Assembly (NCBI RefSeq): GCF_014651115.1
Contig: NZ_BMWG01000006.1
Location: 242,915 to 297,148, forward strand
Reading direction: 5' to 3'
Source: Streptomyces inusitatus
GTDB lineage: Bacteria > Actinomycetota > Actinomycetes > Streptomycetales > Streptomycetaceae
Length of the DNA stretch: 54,234 bases
In this document: positions 35,950-45,728 of the stretch, piece by piece
Layout of the letters: each line of letters begins with the position of its first letter
How positions within the stretch are numbered: position 1 is the stretch's first letter
The notes under the pieces: model-generated
Told to the model about the DNA's origin: nothing
Seen by the model: the letters and a program-made list of their open reading frames with translations, nothing else
Databases searched by the model: none
Translations under genes and position numbers: made by a program

Positions 35950-38610
35950 GTGAAGGCCATTCGTCGATTCACCGTCCGTCCCGTCCTCCCCGAGCCCCTC
36001 CGCCCACTCAGCGATCTCGCCCGCAATCTCCGCTGGTCCTGGCATCCCGAGACCCGTGAACTCTTCCAGGCCGTCGATCCCGACGGATGGCGGGCGGCCG
36101 GAGCCGACCCGGTACGGCTGCTCGGCTCCGTCTCCGCCGCCCGGCTGGCCGAACTCGCCGAGGACCGGCGCTTTCTGCGCCGGCTGACCGCCGCCGCCGC
36201 CGACCTGGACGACTATCTGCACGGCCGCAGGTGGTACCAGACCCACGACCCGGCGGCCACCGCCGCCGACGCCCCGCCCTTCCCCTCCGCCGTCGCCTAC
36301 TTCTCCCCCGAGTTCGGCGTCACCGCCGCCCTCCCGCAGTACTCCGGCGGCCTCGGCATCCTCGCCGGGGACCACCTCAAGGCCGCCAGCGACCTCGGCG
36401 TGCCGCTCATCGGCGTGGGCCTGCTCTACCGCCACGGCTACTTCCGCCAGTCGCTCTCCCCCGAGGGCTGGCAGCTGGAGCACTATCCGGTGCTCGACCC
36501 CAACGAACTCCCCGTCACCCTCATGCGGGAGGCGGACGGCACCCCCGCCCAGGTCTCACTGGCCCTGCCCGCCGGGCGATCGCTCCGCGCCCACATCTGG
36601 ATCGCCCGGGTCGGCCGGGTCCCCCTGCTGATGCTCGACTCCGACGTCGAGGAGAACGAGAGCGGCGAACGCGAGGTCACCGACCGGCTCTACGGCGGCG
36701 GCAGCGAACACCGGCTGCTCCAGGAGATGCTGCTGGGCATCGGCGGCGTACGGGCCGTCCGGGCGTACTGCCGGCTCACCGGCCACCGAGCCCCCGAGGT
36801 CTTCCACACCAACGAGGGCCACGCGGGCTTCCTCGGCCTGGAGCGCATCCGCGAACTCGGCCAAGGCGATGACGCACTGGAGTTCGACGCCGCCCTCGAA
36901 GCGGTCCGCGCCGGAACCGTCTTCACCACCCACACCCCCGTGCCCGCCGGAATCGACCGCTTCGACCGCGAACTGGTCGCCCGCCACTTCGGCGAACGCG
37001 CCGAACTCCCCACCGTCCCCGTCGAGAAGATCCTCCGCCTCGGCAGGGAGGACTACCCCGGCGGCGAACCCCACCTCTTCAACATGGCCGCCATGGGACT
37101 GCGCCTCGCCCAGCGCGCCAACGGCGTCTCCACCCTCCACGGAGCCGTCAGCCGGGGCATGTTCGCTGGCCTCTGGCCCGGCTTCGACCCCGAAGAAGTG
37201 CCCATCACCTCCATCACCAACGGCGTCCACGCCCCCACCTGGATCGCCCCCGAGGTCTTCCGCCTCGGCGCGCGCCAGATCGGCGCGGGGCGCGCCGAGG
37301 ACGCCCTCACCGTCGGCGGCTCCGACCTCTGGAACGCCGTGGGGAAGATCCCCGACACCGAGATCTGGGAACTCCGCCGCGAACTGCGCGAACAGCTCGT
37401 CGGCGAGGTGCGCTCCCGGCTCCGCGCCTCCTGGCGGCAGCGCGGCGCGGGCGCGGCCGAGCTGGGCTGGGTGGACGGCGTCCTCGACCCCGGCATCCTC
37501 ACCATCGGCTTCGCCCGCCGGGTCCCCTCGTACAAACGGCTCACCCTCATGCTCCGCGACCCCGACCGGCTGCGGGAACTGCTGCTCCACCCCACCCGCC
37601 CGGTGCAGATCGTCGTGGCGGGCAAGGCGCACCCCGCCGACGACGGCGGCAAACGCCTCGTACAGGAGCTGGTCCGCTTCGCCGACGACCCCCGGGTGCG
37701 GCACCGGATCGTCTTTCTGCCCGACTACGGCATGGGCATGGCGCAGAAGCTCTACCCCGGCTGCGACGTCTGGCTCAACAACCCGCTCCGCCCGCTGGAG
37801 GCCTGCGGCACCAGCGGAATGAAGTCCGCCCTCAACGGCGGCCTCAATCTCTCCGTACTCGACGGCTGGTGGGACGAGTGGTACGAGCCCGACTACGGCT
37901 GGGCGATCCCCACCGCCGACGGCTCCGCCACCGCCGAGACCCGCCGCGACGAACTGGAGGCGGCCGCCCTCTACGAGCTGATCGAGAACCGCGTCGCGCC
38001 CCGCTTCTACGAGCGGGGCCCCCAGGGGCTGCCCCACCGCTGGATCGAGATGGTCCGCCACACCCTGGCCACCCTCGCCCCCAAGGTGCTGGCGGGCCGG
38101 ATGGTCCGGGAGTACGTCGAGCGCCTCTACGCCCCCGCCGCCCGCGCCCACCGCTCACTCGACCCGGAGACCGCCCGCGAGGTCGCCTCCTGGAAGTCCC
38201 GCGTCCGCGCGGCCTGGCCCCAGGTCGCCGTCGACCACGTCGAGACCCTGGAACAGCCCCCCGCCGACGGCACCGCCGAACTCGGCGCGACCCTCGCCCT
38301 GCGCGCCCGGGTCGCCCTCGGCGAACTCCACCCCGACGACGTCGAGGTCCAGGCCGTGGCCGGCCGGGTCGACGGCCACGACATCATCGCCGAAGCCCAC
38401 ACCTCCCCCCTCAAGGAGTCCGGCGGCCCCGACCTCGACGGCCACCGCCTCTTCGAGGGCACCCTCTCCCTCGACCGCACCGGCCCCTTCGGCTACACCG
38501 TCCGCGTCCTCCCCACCCACCCCCTCCTCGCCACCAGCGCCGACCTCGGCCTGGTCGCCCTCCCCGGCGAGACGACGGGCGAGGGGGCGGGCCCGCCACC
38601 GGCCCGGTGA
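35950..38610 (+). CDS. glgP: Alpha-glucan (glycogen/maltodextrin) phosphorylase
   Basis: 886 residues. Releases glucose 1-phosphate from alpha-glucan ends. The N-terminal DUF3417-type segment (LSDLARNLRWSWHPETRELFQAVDPDGW) marks the short actinobacterial and archaeal phosphorylase type rather than the E. coli MalP type. Further landmarks are YFSPEFGVTAALPQYSGGLGILAGDHLKAASDLG, FHTNEGHAGFL, and the PLP-site region GTSGMKSALNGGLNLSVLDGWWDEWY. The GTG at 35950 (VKAIRRFTVRP) is chosen because GGTGGG precedes it and homologues start here. It is transcribed away from the glgE operon and supplies the degradation step for the same polymer. Confidence 0.95.
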   Translation: MKAIRRFTVRPVLPEPLRPLSDLARNLRWSWHPETRELFQAVDPDGWRAAGADPVRLLGSVSAARLAELAEDRRFLRRLTAAAADLDDYLHGRRWYQTHDPAATAADAPPFPSAVAYFSPEFGVTAALPQYSGGLGILAGDHLKAASDLGVPLIGVGLLYRHGYFRQSLSPEGWQLEHYPVLDPNELPVTLMREADGTPAQVSLALPAGRSLRAHIWIARVGRVPLLMLDSDVEENESGEREVTDRLYGGGSEHRLLQEMLLGIGGVRAVRAYCRLTGHRAPEVFHTNEGHAGFLGLERIRELGQGDDALEFDAALEAVRAGTVFTTHTPVPAGIDRFDRELVARHFGERAELPTVPVEKILRLGREDYPGGEPHLFNMAAMGLRLAQRANGVSTLHGAVSRGMFAGLWPGFDPEEVPITSITNGVHAPTWIAPEVFRLGARQIGAGRAEDALTVGGSDLWNAVGKIPDTEIWELRRELREQLVGEVRSRLRASWRQRGAGAAELGWVDGVLDPGILTIGFARRVPSYKRLTLMLRDPDRLRELLLHPTRPVQIVVAGKAHPADDGGKRLVQELVRFADDPRVRHRIVFLPDYGMGMAQKLYPGCDVWLNNPLRPLEACGTSGMKSALNGGLNLSVLDGWWDEWYEPDYGWAIPTADGSATAETRRDELEAAALYELIENRVAPRFYERGPQGLPHRWIEMVRHTLATLAPKVLAGRMVREYVERLYAPAARAHRSLDPETAREVASWKSRVRAAWPQVAVDHVETLEQPPADGTAELGATLALRARVALGELHPDDVEVQAVAGRVDGHDIIAEAHTSPLKESGGPDLDGHRLFEGTLSLDRTGPFGYTVRVLPTHPLLATSADLGLVALPGETTGEGAGPPPAR

Positions 38611-38645
38611 GCGGGGGCGGCCGTCGGCCGACGGCCGCCCCTCGC

Positions 38646-41201
38646 CTACGCCTTGGCCGTGGGGCGGGACAGGGCGACTCGGGCGGTGAACAGGACGGTG
38701 AGCAGGCCCAGTCCGACCGAGCCGCCCAGGACCCCGGCCACCAGACCGACGGAGAGCGGCGGGACGGCCGATCCGGTCAGCGCCAGGGAGGCCGGCACCA
38801 GGACGGCCGCGCAGACCAGGGCCCCGAGGGCGACCGCGAGCGCGACCGTGATGCCCGCCTCCCAGAGCATCGCCCGCAGCACCTGGCGGCGGGTCGCCCC
38901 GATCAGCCGGAGGGCGGCGAACTCCTGGCTCCGCTCCATGGTGGACATCGCGAGCGTGTTGACGACCGCGATCGCCGTGAAGGAACCGATCATCGCGAGC
39001 AGCAGCAGTGTGATCGAGCCCGAGGACTTCCGCCGGTCCTCGACGGCCCGGTCGTAGGAGGCCCGGTCGGTCACCCGGGCCATGGGATACCGGTCGGTGA
39101 GGGCGTCGAGCCGCTCCCGTACGGCCCCGGGGTCCTCGGTCGGCGCGGTACGCAGCAGTACGGTGTCGTCCAGGGGCGCCGGGGTGTGCGGCGCGGCGAG
39201 ACCGCGCGGCAGCAGGACATCGGCGAATCCCCGGTCGCGGGCGTAGACGGCCGCGACCCGCAGGCGCGACCGGGTGCCGTCCTCCCAGGAGACGGTGATC
39301 CGGTCCCCCACGGCCGCGCCGAGCTCACCGGCGGATTCCTCGCCCAGGGCGATCGACGGGCCGCGCAGACGGTCCAGCGACCCGGCGCGCACATCCAGGT
39401 CCAGCAGGGCCGGCAGATCCCGCTCGGCCACCGCGTACCCGGGGCCGTCGTGAGTCCGTGTCCCGCCGTCGCCGTCGCCGCCGTCCTCGCTGTTCGCCGA
39501 GAGGGCCGCGTGCAGGGGCATCAGCCCCGTGGCCGCCGTGATCCCGGGGAGGCGGCGGGCCTCGGCGGCGTACCGCCCGGGCAGTCCGATGCCGGAGCTC
39601 TCGACCACATGGTCGGCCCGGAGCCGCTGGCTGTTCCTGGTCTCGGCGGCCTCCGCCTTGAGCGTGGGGACGGCCGTGAGGGTGACCGTGAAGGAGATGG
39701 CCAGGACGAAGGGTGTCACCGCGGCGGCCAGCCGGCGGTACTGCGCGCGGGTGCCCGTGCCCGCGAGAAAACCGCCGACGGGGAAGAGCCGGGCGATCGG
39801 TGCGCCGAGGACGACGCTGCCGACGCGGCCCAGGACGGGACCCAGCAGAGCGACACCGATCATCAGAAGCATCAGCATGCTCTCCACGTCGCCCGCTCCG
39901 TCCTGGTCCCGGTCGCGCGCGATCGAGAACAGGGGAACCCCGGCGGCGGCCACGACGGCGACCCCCGCGAGCACGCGCGCGTACCCGGGGCGCGGGGACG
40001 GGGCCGCGGCCTCGCGCAGCACCTGGGTGGGGTGGATCCGGGAGGCCCGCCGGGCGGAGACCAGGACCGCGAGCTGGGCGGCCACGATGCCCAGAGCCAG
40101 CACCGACAGCAGGGCCGTCGGCCCGACCCGCAGCGGGAAGGCGTCGGGGATCACGCCCCGGCGGGCCAGCTCCGCCCGCAGCAGTGCGGCCAGCCCGATC
40201 CCGAGCGGGCCGCCGATGAGCGCGGCCGCCAGCGTCACGATCAGCGTCTCGGACGCGATCATGCGCCGTATCTGCCGGGGAGTGGCGGCGACGGCCCGCA
40301 GCAGCCCGATCTCCCTCATTCGCTGCTGCACGGAGAGCGCCAGCGTCCCCGCGACCACGAAGACCGCGACGAACAGGGCGAACGCGCCGAAGGTCCCGGC
40401 GAAGGAGCTCAGCGAGTCGCCGGGGCCCCGGACGTGGGCGAACTCGGACTCCGCGATCCGGTCACCGGTCAGGACGTCGGACGCGTACAGCACCTGGGTG
40501 TCGGTGTCGGTTTCCGGGTGAAGCGCCTCGATGACCTCCTCCACCCGGCCCGCCAGCTCACCGGGGGAGACTCCGGGCCCGGCCCGCAGGCCGATGGCGT
40601 CGACGGGCCGCCCGCCGCCGCCCGCCAGCCGCGCGGCCCGCGTCGCCGAGAAGAACAGCGCCGACTGGCGCGCCGGGGAGAGCGGGGACTCCGCCAGACC
40701 GGTCACCGTGTAGGGCCGGGGAGTCTCCGCGGTCGCCAGTACGACCCGGTCCCCGGGCCCCACACCCGCCCGGCGGGCGAGCCCGGTGTCGAGCAGTACC
40801 TCGTCGTCGGCGGCCGGCGGCCGGCCGGTCCGAAGGATGTAGGGGGCCAGCACCGCGCTCTCCCAGGAGTGACCCAGCGACGCACCCCCCTCCGGGCCGC
40901 CGAGCACCTCGCCCCCGGCGGTGACCACCGACGCGGGGAAGGAGACCTCGGGGGTCACCGCGGCGGCCCCGGGGAGGGCGCGCAGCCGCTCCAGCAGCGG
41001 CTGCGCCGGGGAGACGCGCTGCTGCCCCGCGATCACCACATCGGCCGCCGCGTAACGCTCGGTGGGATTCTCCACCCGCAGCGCCGACTCCATCAGCACC
41101 CCGCAGGCCGTGAGAAGCGTCAGCGCGAAGGCCAGGGCGGTGAGGGAACCGGCGAATCCCGCGGTGCGGGCACGGACCGTCAGCCATGCCAGTCGGAGCA
41201 T
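38646..41201 (-). CDS. FtsX-like ABC transporter permease
   Basis: About 851 residues, two FtsX permease units. A first helix (FAGSLTALAFALTLLTACGVL) is followed by a large extracellular domain, then a three-helix FtsX domain (FGAFALFVAVFVVAGTLALSV; QQRMREIGLLRAVAATPRQIRRMI), a middle extracellular region, and a second FtsX domain at the C-terminus (AMIGSFTAIAVVNTLAMSTMERSQEFAALRLIGATRRQVLRAML). Such transporters export peptides or lipids or relay stress signals rather than import. Start at ATG 41201 with AGAGG 8 nt upstream; GTG 41210, overlapping the ATPase stop, is an alternative. The substrate is unknown. Confidence 0.9.
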   Translation of the reverse strand: MLRLAWLTVRARTAGFAGSLTALAFALTLLTACGVLMESALRVENPTERYAAADVVIAGQQRVSPAQPLLERLRALPGAAAVTPEVSFPASVVTAGGEVLGGPEGGASLGHSWESAVLAPYILRTGRPPAADDEVLLDTGLARRAGVGPGDRVVLATAETPRPYTVTGLAESPLSPARQSALFFSATRAARLAGGGGRPVDAIGLRAGPGVSPGELAGRVEEVIEALHPETDTDTQVLYASDVLTGDRIAESEFAHVRGPGDSLSSFAGTFGAFALFVAVFVVAGTLALSVQQRMREIGLLRAVAATPRQIRRMIASETLIVTLAAALIGGPLGIGLAALLRAELARRGVIPDAFPLRVGPTALLSVLALGIVAAQLAVLVSARRASRIHPTQVLREAAAPSPRPGYARVLAGVAVVAAAGVPLFSIARDRDQDGAGDVESMLMLLMIGVALLGPVLGRVGSVVLGAPIARLFPVGGFLAGTGTRAQYRRLAAAVTPFVLAISFTVTLTAVPTLKAEAAETRNSQRLRADHVVESSGIGLPGRYAAEARRLPGITAATGLMPLHAALSANSEDGGDGDGGTRTHDGPGYAVAERDLPALLDLDVRAGSLDRLRGPSIALGEESAGELGAAVGDRITVSWEDGTRSRLRVAAVYARDRGFADVLLPRGLAAPHTPAPLDDTVLLRTAPTEDPGAVRERLDALTDRYPMARVTDRASYDRAVEDRRKSSGSITLLLLAMIGSFTAIAVVNTLAMSTMERSQEFAALRLIGATRRQVLRAMLWEAGITVALAVALGALVCAAVLVPASLALTGSAVPPLSVGLVAGVLGGSVGLGLLTVLFTARVALSRPTAKA

Positions 41202-41206
41202 CCCGG

Positions 41207-41995
41207 TCACCTCTTCCCGAGGCGCGCCATGCGCTCCGCGACGGTGTCCGCCGTCGGGGCCGGGAGAGTGTCCACCAGCCTGCCGTCCGCCAGGAACAGC
41301 ACCAGATCCGCGTGCGCGGCGGCCACCGGATCGTGCGTGACCATCACGACCGTCTGCCCCAGGGCCCGTACCGACTCACCCAGCAGCCCCAGGATCTCCG
41401 CACCCGTGGTGCTGTCCAGCGCCCCGGTCGGCTCGTCCGCGAAGACCACCTCCGGCCTCGTGATCAGCGCCCGGGCTATGGCGACCCGCTGCTGCTGTCC
41501 CCCCGACAGCTCGGACGGCCGATGCCGGGTCCGCTCCCCGAGCCCGGTCCGCTCCAGCACCCGGGCCAGCCACTCACGGTCGGTCCTGCGGCGCGAGAGC
41601 CGCAGGGGAAGCGTGATGTTCTGCTCGACCGTGAGCGACGGAAGCAGATTGAACGCCTGGAAGACAAAACCGATCCGCTCCCGCCGTAACACCGTCAGCG
41701 CGTTCTCACCCAGCCGGCCGATGTCCGCCCCCGCCAGCAGCACCCGCCCCGACGTCGGCCGGTCCAGCCCCGCCGCACAGTGCAGAAACGTACTCTTCCC
41801 CGACCCCGAAGGGCCCATCACCGCCGTGAAACCCCCCCTCCCGAAAGCGACAGACACCTCCCGCAGCGCATGCACGGCCCCCGGCCCCTTCCCATAGACC
41901 CTGCTCACCCCCTCCAACCTGACAGCCGGCCCCTCCTGCCCCGCCCCGCCCACCGCGCTGTGACCGGGCGATGATCCCGGGTCTTCCATCGGCAC
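41207..41995 (-). CDS. ABC transporter ATP-binding protein (MacB/LolD type)
   Basis: 262 residues. Walker A GPSGSGKST, Q-loop FVFQAFNLLPSLTVEQNI, signature LSGGQQQRVAIARAL, Walker B EVVFADEPTGALD and the switch His in VVMVTHDP: a complete and active-looking ATPase of the MacB/LolD class. It pairs with the FtsX permease downstream (3-bp or overlapping junction). GTG start at 41995, with AGGGAGA upstream. The pair is transcribed away from the lanthipeptide genes; a role in resistance to that peptide is conceivable but not shown. Confidence 0.93.
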   Translation of the reverse strand: MPMEDPGSSPGHSAVGGAGQEGPAVRLEGVSRVYGKGPGAVHALREVSVAFGRGGFTAVMGPSGSGKSTFLHCAAGLDRPTSGRVLLAGADIGRLGENALTVLRRERIGFVFQAFNLLPSLTVEQNITLPLRLSRRRTDREWLARVLERTGLGERTRHRPSELSGGQQQRVAIARALITRPEVVFADEPTGALDSTTGAEILGLLGESVRALGQTVVMVTHDPVAAAHADLVLFLADGRLVDTLPAPTADTVAERMARLGKR

Positions 41996-42858
41996 TTGGT
42001 TCTCCCTGTCCGCACGTCGCTCTACGCCTGTCGGCCGCAGGCGGCCGTCCTCCTCCAGGGATGTGACGCGGCACTGTGGACCAGGCTCAAAGCTTCGGCT
42101 GCCAGGGCCCGTTGCGGAGCTGTCGGCAGCCTGATGGTCACGCTGAGATTCTCACAACGCGACTCCCGCGATCACCGTTGTGTGCGGTGATCAGCATGCG
42201 TCCATCGGCCGTCTGCGGAGCAAAGGCCACTGGTCGCGCAGTGTTCATACGGTCGGAGCGGAGCCCGCGAGCTCCGTCTGTCCAACCCGGTAATGGCTCG
42301 AAATCCCGCGTAGTTGGCCAGTCCATATCCAGGCCCCCGGCATCGGAGCGCACCGTCCGCCGGGCAGTCGTTGTTGACTCGTGGTTCGTGTGACGTCAGC
42401 TATCAACATCCGGTTGTGATCGTGAGGGTCAGCATTTCCCGTGTCGCGTGAGCGCGGGAACTTATCCGGTAAGGATGGTGCGAGTGATGCGGGAGTGGTT
42501 AGGGTCGCGAAGCTTTGGTGGCAGTGGCTGTTTCATCGCGCCAGTGCCAGGGATTTCAGGGTGAAATTTTGCAACACTATGCCCGATTTCTGACTTAGTG
42601 GACCCGTGTCGCCATGCCTTCGTTTCACGCGAGTGATATCGCCGTCCACCTGCACGGTTGATAATTCGAACAAGTCGAGGTGATGGGAGCTTCACCCAAG
42701 GAGTGGCCGCTGTGGAAGGCGGGATGATTTCGGCCATGCGATGCGAATCGCCTTGCCGGACTGGCGGGTGGCATGTGAACGATAGGTCCAGCGGAAATTC
42801 GCAACGGCGGTCCTGTCGAGTCGCCGACAGAAAGTAGAATCCTGAGGGGGAGTGCGCG
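41996..42858. promoter_or_regulatory. Gene-poor region upstream of the lanthipeptide cluster, with hairpin and candidate promoter
   Basis: 863 bp, clearly less G+C-rich than the flanking core genes, with no convincing gene. GATCACCG-TTGTGTG-CGGTGATC (42170-42192) is a perfect 8-bp hairpin without a T run. Just before the synthetase, TAGAAT (42835-42840) is a good -10 element placed 18 bp before the GTG at 42859, with GAGGGGGAG between. The inverted repeat CTGTCG-AGTCGC-CGACAG (42813-42830) lies where a -35 would be; the -35 itself is poor, fitting activator-dependent transcription. Confidence 0.45.
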
Positions 42859-45534
42859 GTGGACCAGCGCTACGATGCGTACTGTATGGCGGATCCAGAT
42901 TTTTACGATTCTCCTACCGAGCTGGACGAGGAAGATCTGGATTTTACGGCTTCCGGCTACCCGATGCCTGATGGGTGGACGCGGCACACTCAGGACATCT
43001 GGCTTGTCTATCGCCCGGACGGCGTTACGCTTCCCCTGCAGGGCTGGAAGATCCATGTATCGGCCAGCCGTGATAACGCTGATAAGGTAATCAGCGCAGT
43101 ATGGGACTACTGTACGCCGCTACGGATTCCGTTCAAGTACCTGCGGGGTCAGCAGATTCACCACACGCAGAACATGAAGTACGCGGATCGCGGGAGCAGC
43201 GGAAAGCTCGTCACTATATACCCGGTTGACGAGACTCAGTTCCACGAGATCCTTCAAGCGCTGGAGCAGCGCATCGGCGGTGAGCCGGGTCCGTACATTC
43301 TCAGTGACCTGCGTTGGAACGCTGGCCCCCTCTATGTGCGGTACGGCGGATTCGTGGAGCGCCACGTGGTGTCGGTGAAGGGGACGCAAGAGCAGGCGAT
43401 TGAGGATCCGGCTGGAAACCTTGTCCCCGATCGCAGGGATCCCGCCTTCTACCTGCCGCCGTGGGTGACGCTGCCGGAGTTCTTGAAGCCTCACTGGGAG
43501 GCCCGCAATACCGCGCCCCTCGCTGATCTGCCCTATCGGGTCGAGCGGGTGCTGCATTTTTCGAACGGCGGTGGCATATATGCCGGGACGGATACTCGAT
43601 CTGGCGAGCAGGTGATATTGAAGGAAGCGCGTCCGCATGCAGGTTTGTCGACGGACGGTGCCGATGCGGTGGCCAGGCTCGCTCGGGAACGAAAAATACT
43701 GGAGCAACTCGCCGGCGTTGCCAGCGTTCCCGAGGTTCGAGGCTCCTTCAAGCTCGGCGAACACCACTTTCTTGTTGAGGAGTTCATCGAGGGGCGCCCG
43801 CTCAATAAGTACTTCGGTGAGCGTTATCCATTTAATGAGCCCGATCCGGATCCGCAGGAGATATCTGATTACGTCGAATGGGCGCTGAAGATATGCCGGC
43901 AAGTGGAAAATGCAGTGGCTGCCCTGCATGAGCGGGATGTAATCTTTGGGGACCTTCATCCGTACAACGTGCTGGTCCGCGCCGATGATAATGTTACGCT
44001 GATTGACTTCGAGGTCGCCACCCTGGTGCAGGAAGGGCTCAGGCCGCCATTGGGTAATCCCGCGTTCGCGGCCCCCCGTGATCGCACCGGATTCGATATC
44101 GACAGATATGCACTCGGTTGTCTGCGCCTGTTCATGTTCCTGCCGATGACTGTTCTTCTGCGACACGGTACGGGCAAGGCTCGTCATCTCGCTCGTGAGA
44201 TTTCCAGGCTCTTTCCGCAACTGCCGCAGAAATTTCTGGATGTGGCGGTTCGGGACATAGAGGGGAATGAATCTGCTGGTGAAGCAGGGAATGCCTCACC
44301 TGCGAAGTCGAGGGCGGATCAGCGCCCGCGCCACACTGCCCCGGCGAACGAAGAGCACCTCGCCCGGCTGCCTCTTCTCGGTGTGGACCCGGCGGCCTGG
44401 GAGTTGGTACGACGCTCGATGGCCGACGCCATTCTGGCCAGTGCCACACCGGACCGCGACGATCGGCTCTTTCCCGGCGACATCGCTCAGTTCAGAAGCG
44501 GTGGGCTGAACCTCGCTCATGGGGCGGCCGGTGTGTTGTACGCGCTCGATGTCACTGGTGCGGGCCGCTTTCCCGAACATGAGGAGTGGCTTGCGAATCA
44601 CGCCATGCGCAGGGATCAGCGTGCTCGACTCGGTTTCTACGACGGCTTGCACGGCGTGGCCTACACCCTTGACCAACTGGGTCACCACTCAAGTGCCTTG
44701 GAGCTACTGGACCTGCTGCTGAAGGAGAAGTGGCAGTCGCTGGGAACGGATCTCCTTTCCGGGCTCTCCGGTATCGGCCTGAATCTGCTCCACTTCGCCC
44801 GCCAGACAGGTAGCACCACTCTGCGTGACACCGCTCTGCGAGCGGCCGAGCTGGTTGCGGGCCGGTTGGGCGGCGAGAGCGATGTCGGCACGATCAGCGG
44901 CGGCGATCATCCGCACTCAGGGCTCTTGCAGGGGTCTTCGGGGCCCGCGCTCTTTTTCGTGCGACTCTACGAAGACACCACTGACACGGCTTTTCTCGAT
45001 CTCGCGGAGACAGCCCTACGACAGGATCTGCGCCGCTGCCTCACCCGTGAGAGTGGAGCCCTTCACGTCAACGAAGGCTGGCGTTCCATGCCGTATCTCG
45101 CCACCGGTAGCGCGGGAGTGGCACTTGCTCTTCAGGCGTATCTGCGCCATCGCACCGATGAACGCTTCACCACGGCGGCCGAGGGGGTCCGACGTTCCTC
45201 CGCCTCGTCCTATTACGTGCAGTCCGGACTCTTCAACGGGCGTGCTGGGATCATCGCCCACGCGGCTTCCATCTCACAGTTCCGCTCCCCGGGCGAGGAC
45301 CCCGAGGTGAGGGCCCACCTCCAGGCTCTGTCCTGGCACGCCCTCTCCTACCAAGGACATCTCGCCTTCCCCGGAGACCAGTTGGTTCGGCTCTCCATGG
45401 ACCTGGCCACCGGTTCCGCAGGCGTTCTGCTGGCCCTGGGAGCCGCGTTGCACGACTCCCCGGCATCGTTGCCCTTCCTGGGGCCGGCCTGGCCATACGC
45501 GGCCCGGCTTGCCGGGGCGGACGGCGCTGCCTGA
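42859..45534 (+). CDS. lanKC: Class III lanthipeptide synthetase (lyase-kinase-cyclase, RamC/LabKC-like)
   Basis: 891 residues. It phosphorylates Ser/Thr of the precursor, eliminates phosphate to dehydro residues and forms (methyl)lanthionine or labionin rings. Residues ~1-220 are the RamC-type N-terminal lyase region (DQRYDAYCMADPDFYDSP; IPFKYLRGQQIHHTQNMKYADRGSSGK). Residues ~225-470 are a Ser/Thr-kinase-like domain with Lys in EQVILKEARP, catalytic loop DVIFGDLHPYNVLVR and DFE in TLIDFEVATL. Residues ~530-890 are the LanC-like toroid (LAHGAAGVLYALD; FLDLAETALRQDL; LATGSAGVALALQAYL; GLFNGRAGIIAHA), which lacks the Cys and Cys-His zinc ligands, the defining class III feature. GTG start with GAGGGGGAG upstream. 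It is followed by the precursor and two exporter genes. Confidence 0.93.
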   Translation: MDQRYDAYCMADPDFYDSPTELDEEDLDFTASGYPMPDGWTRHTQDIWLVYRPDGVTLPLQGWKIHVSASRDNADKVISAVWDYCTPLRIPFKYLRGQQIHHTQNMKYADRGSSGKLVTIYPVDETQFHEILQALEQRIGGEPGPYILSDLRWNAGPLYVRYGGFVERHVVSVKGTQEQAIEDPAGNLVPDRRDPAFYLPPWVTLPEFLKPHWEARNTAPLADLPYRVERVLHFSNGGGIYAGTDTRSGEQVILKEARPHAGLSTDGADAVARLARERKILEQLAGVASVPEVRGSFKLGEHHFLVEEFIEGRPLNKYFGERYPFNEPDPDPQEISDYVEWALKICRQVENAVAALHERDVIFGDLHPYNVLVRADDNVTLIDFEVATLVQEGLRPPLGNPAFAAPRDRTGFDIDRYALGCLRLFMFLPMTVLLRHGTGKARHLAREISRLFPQLPQKFLDVAVRDIEGNESAGEAGNASPAKSRADQRPRHTAPANEEHLARLPLLGVDPAAWELVRRSMADAILASATPDRDDRLFPGDIAQFRSGGLNLAHGAAGVLYALDVTGAGRFPEHEEWLANHAMRRDQRARLGFYDGLHGVAYTLDQLGHHSSALELLDLLLKEKWQSLGTDLLSGLSGIGLNLLHFARQTGSTTLRDTALRAAELVAGRLGGESDVGTISGGDHPHSGLLQGSSGPALFFVRLYEDTTDTAFLDLAETALRQDLRRCLTRESGALHVNEGWRSMPYLATGSAGVALALQAYLRHRTDERFTTAAEGVRRSSASSYYVQSGLFNGRAGIIAHAASISQFRSPGEDPEVRAHLQALSWHALSYQGHLAFPGDQLVRLSMDLATGSAGVLLALGAALHDSPASLPFLGPAWPYAARLAGADGAA

Positions 45535-45656
45535 CGGTTACCCGGTTGGTCGCCACGGCCTTGGCGCGGTGTATTCCACCAGCGGTTGTGTCCCTGGTGA
45601 TCCTGCCCCAACGGTCCGGCAGACCTGGCGACACCAGCCAGTCGCATCCCCAGACT

Positions 45657-45676
45657 CCCCTTCAGAGATGAAGGGG
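45657..45676 (+). other. mRNA hairpin with GAGA tetraloop upstream of lanA
   Basis: CCCCTTCA-GAGA-TGAAGGGG is a perfect 8-bp stem closed by a GNRA-type tetraloop, 52 nt before the lanA start, inside the 194-bp gap between lanKC and lanA. It lacks a T run, so it is more likely an RNA-processing or stabilising hairpin than a terminator. Confidence 0.55.
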
Positions 45677-45728
45677 GCCCGCAAGGGCACTGCATATCAA
45701 CCCACACACAAAGAAAAGGTGAATTTCT

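Noticed and set aside
37869..41897. 1342-codon frame overlapping glgP and antisense to the FtsX transporter
   Set aside because: It overlaps the in-frame end of glgP and the opposite strand of two recognisable transporter genes; its protein is Arg/Pro/Gly repeats.
42138..42353. 71-codon minus-strand frame containing FAPQTADGRMLITAHNGD
   Set aside because: The motif faintly recalls the end of a beta-propeller repeat, but the frame is short, has no ribosome site and is closed upstream by a stop; at most a gene remnant.
42712..42837. 41-codon Cys/Ser-containing ORF with AAGGAG upstream, just before lanKC
   Set aside because: Considered as a second precursor, but it lacks the LFDLQ-type leader box and ring motifs, and overlaps the probable lanKC promoter.
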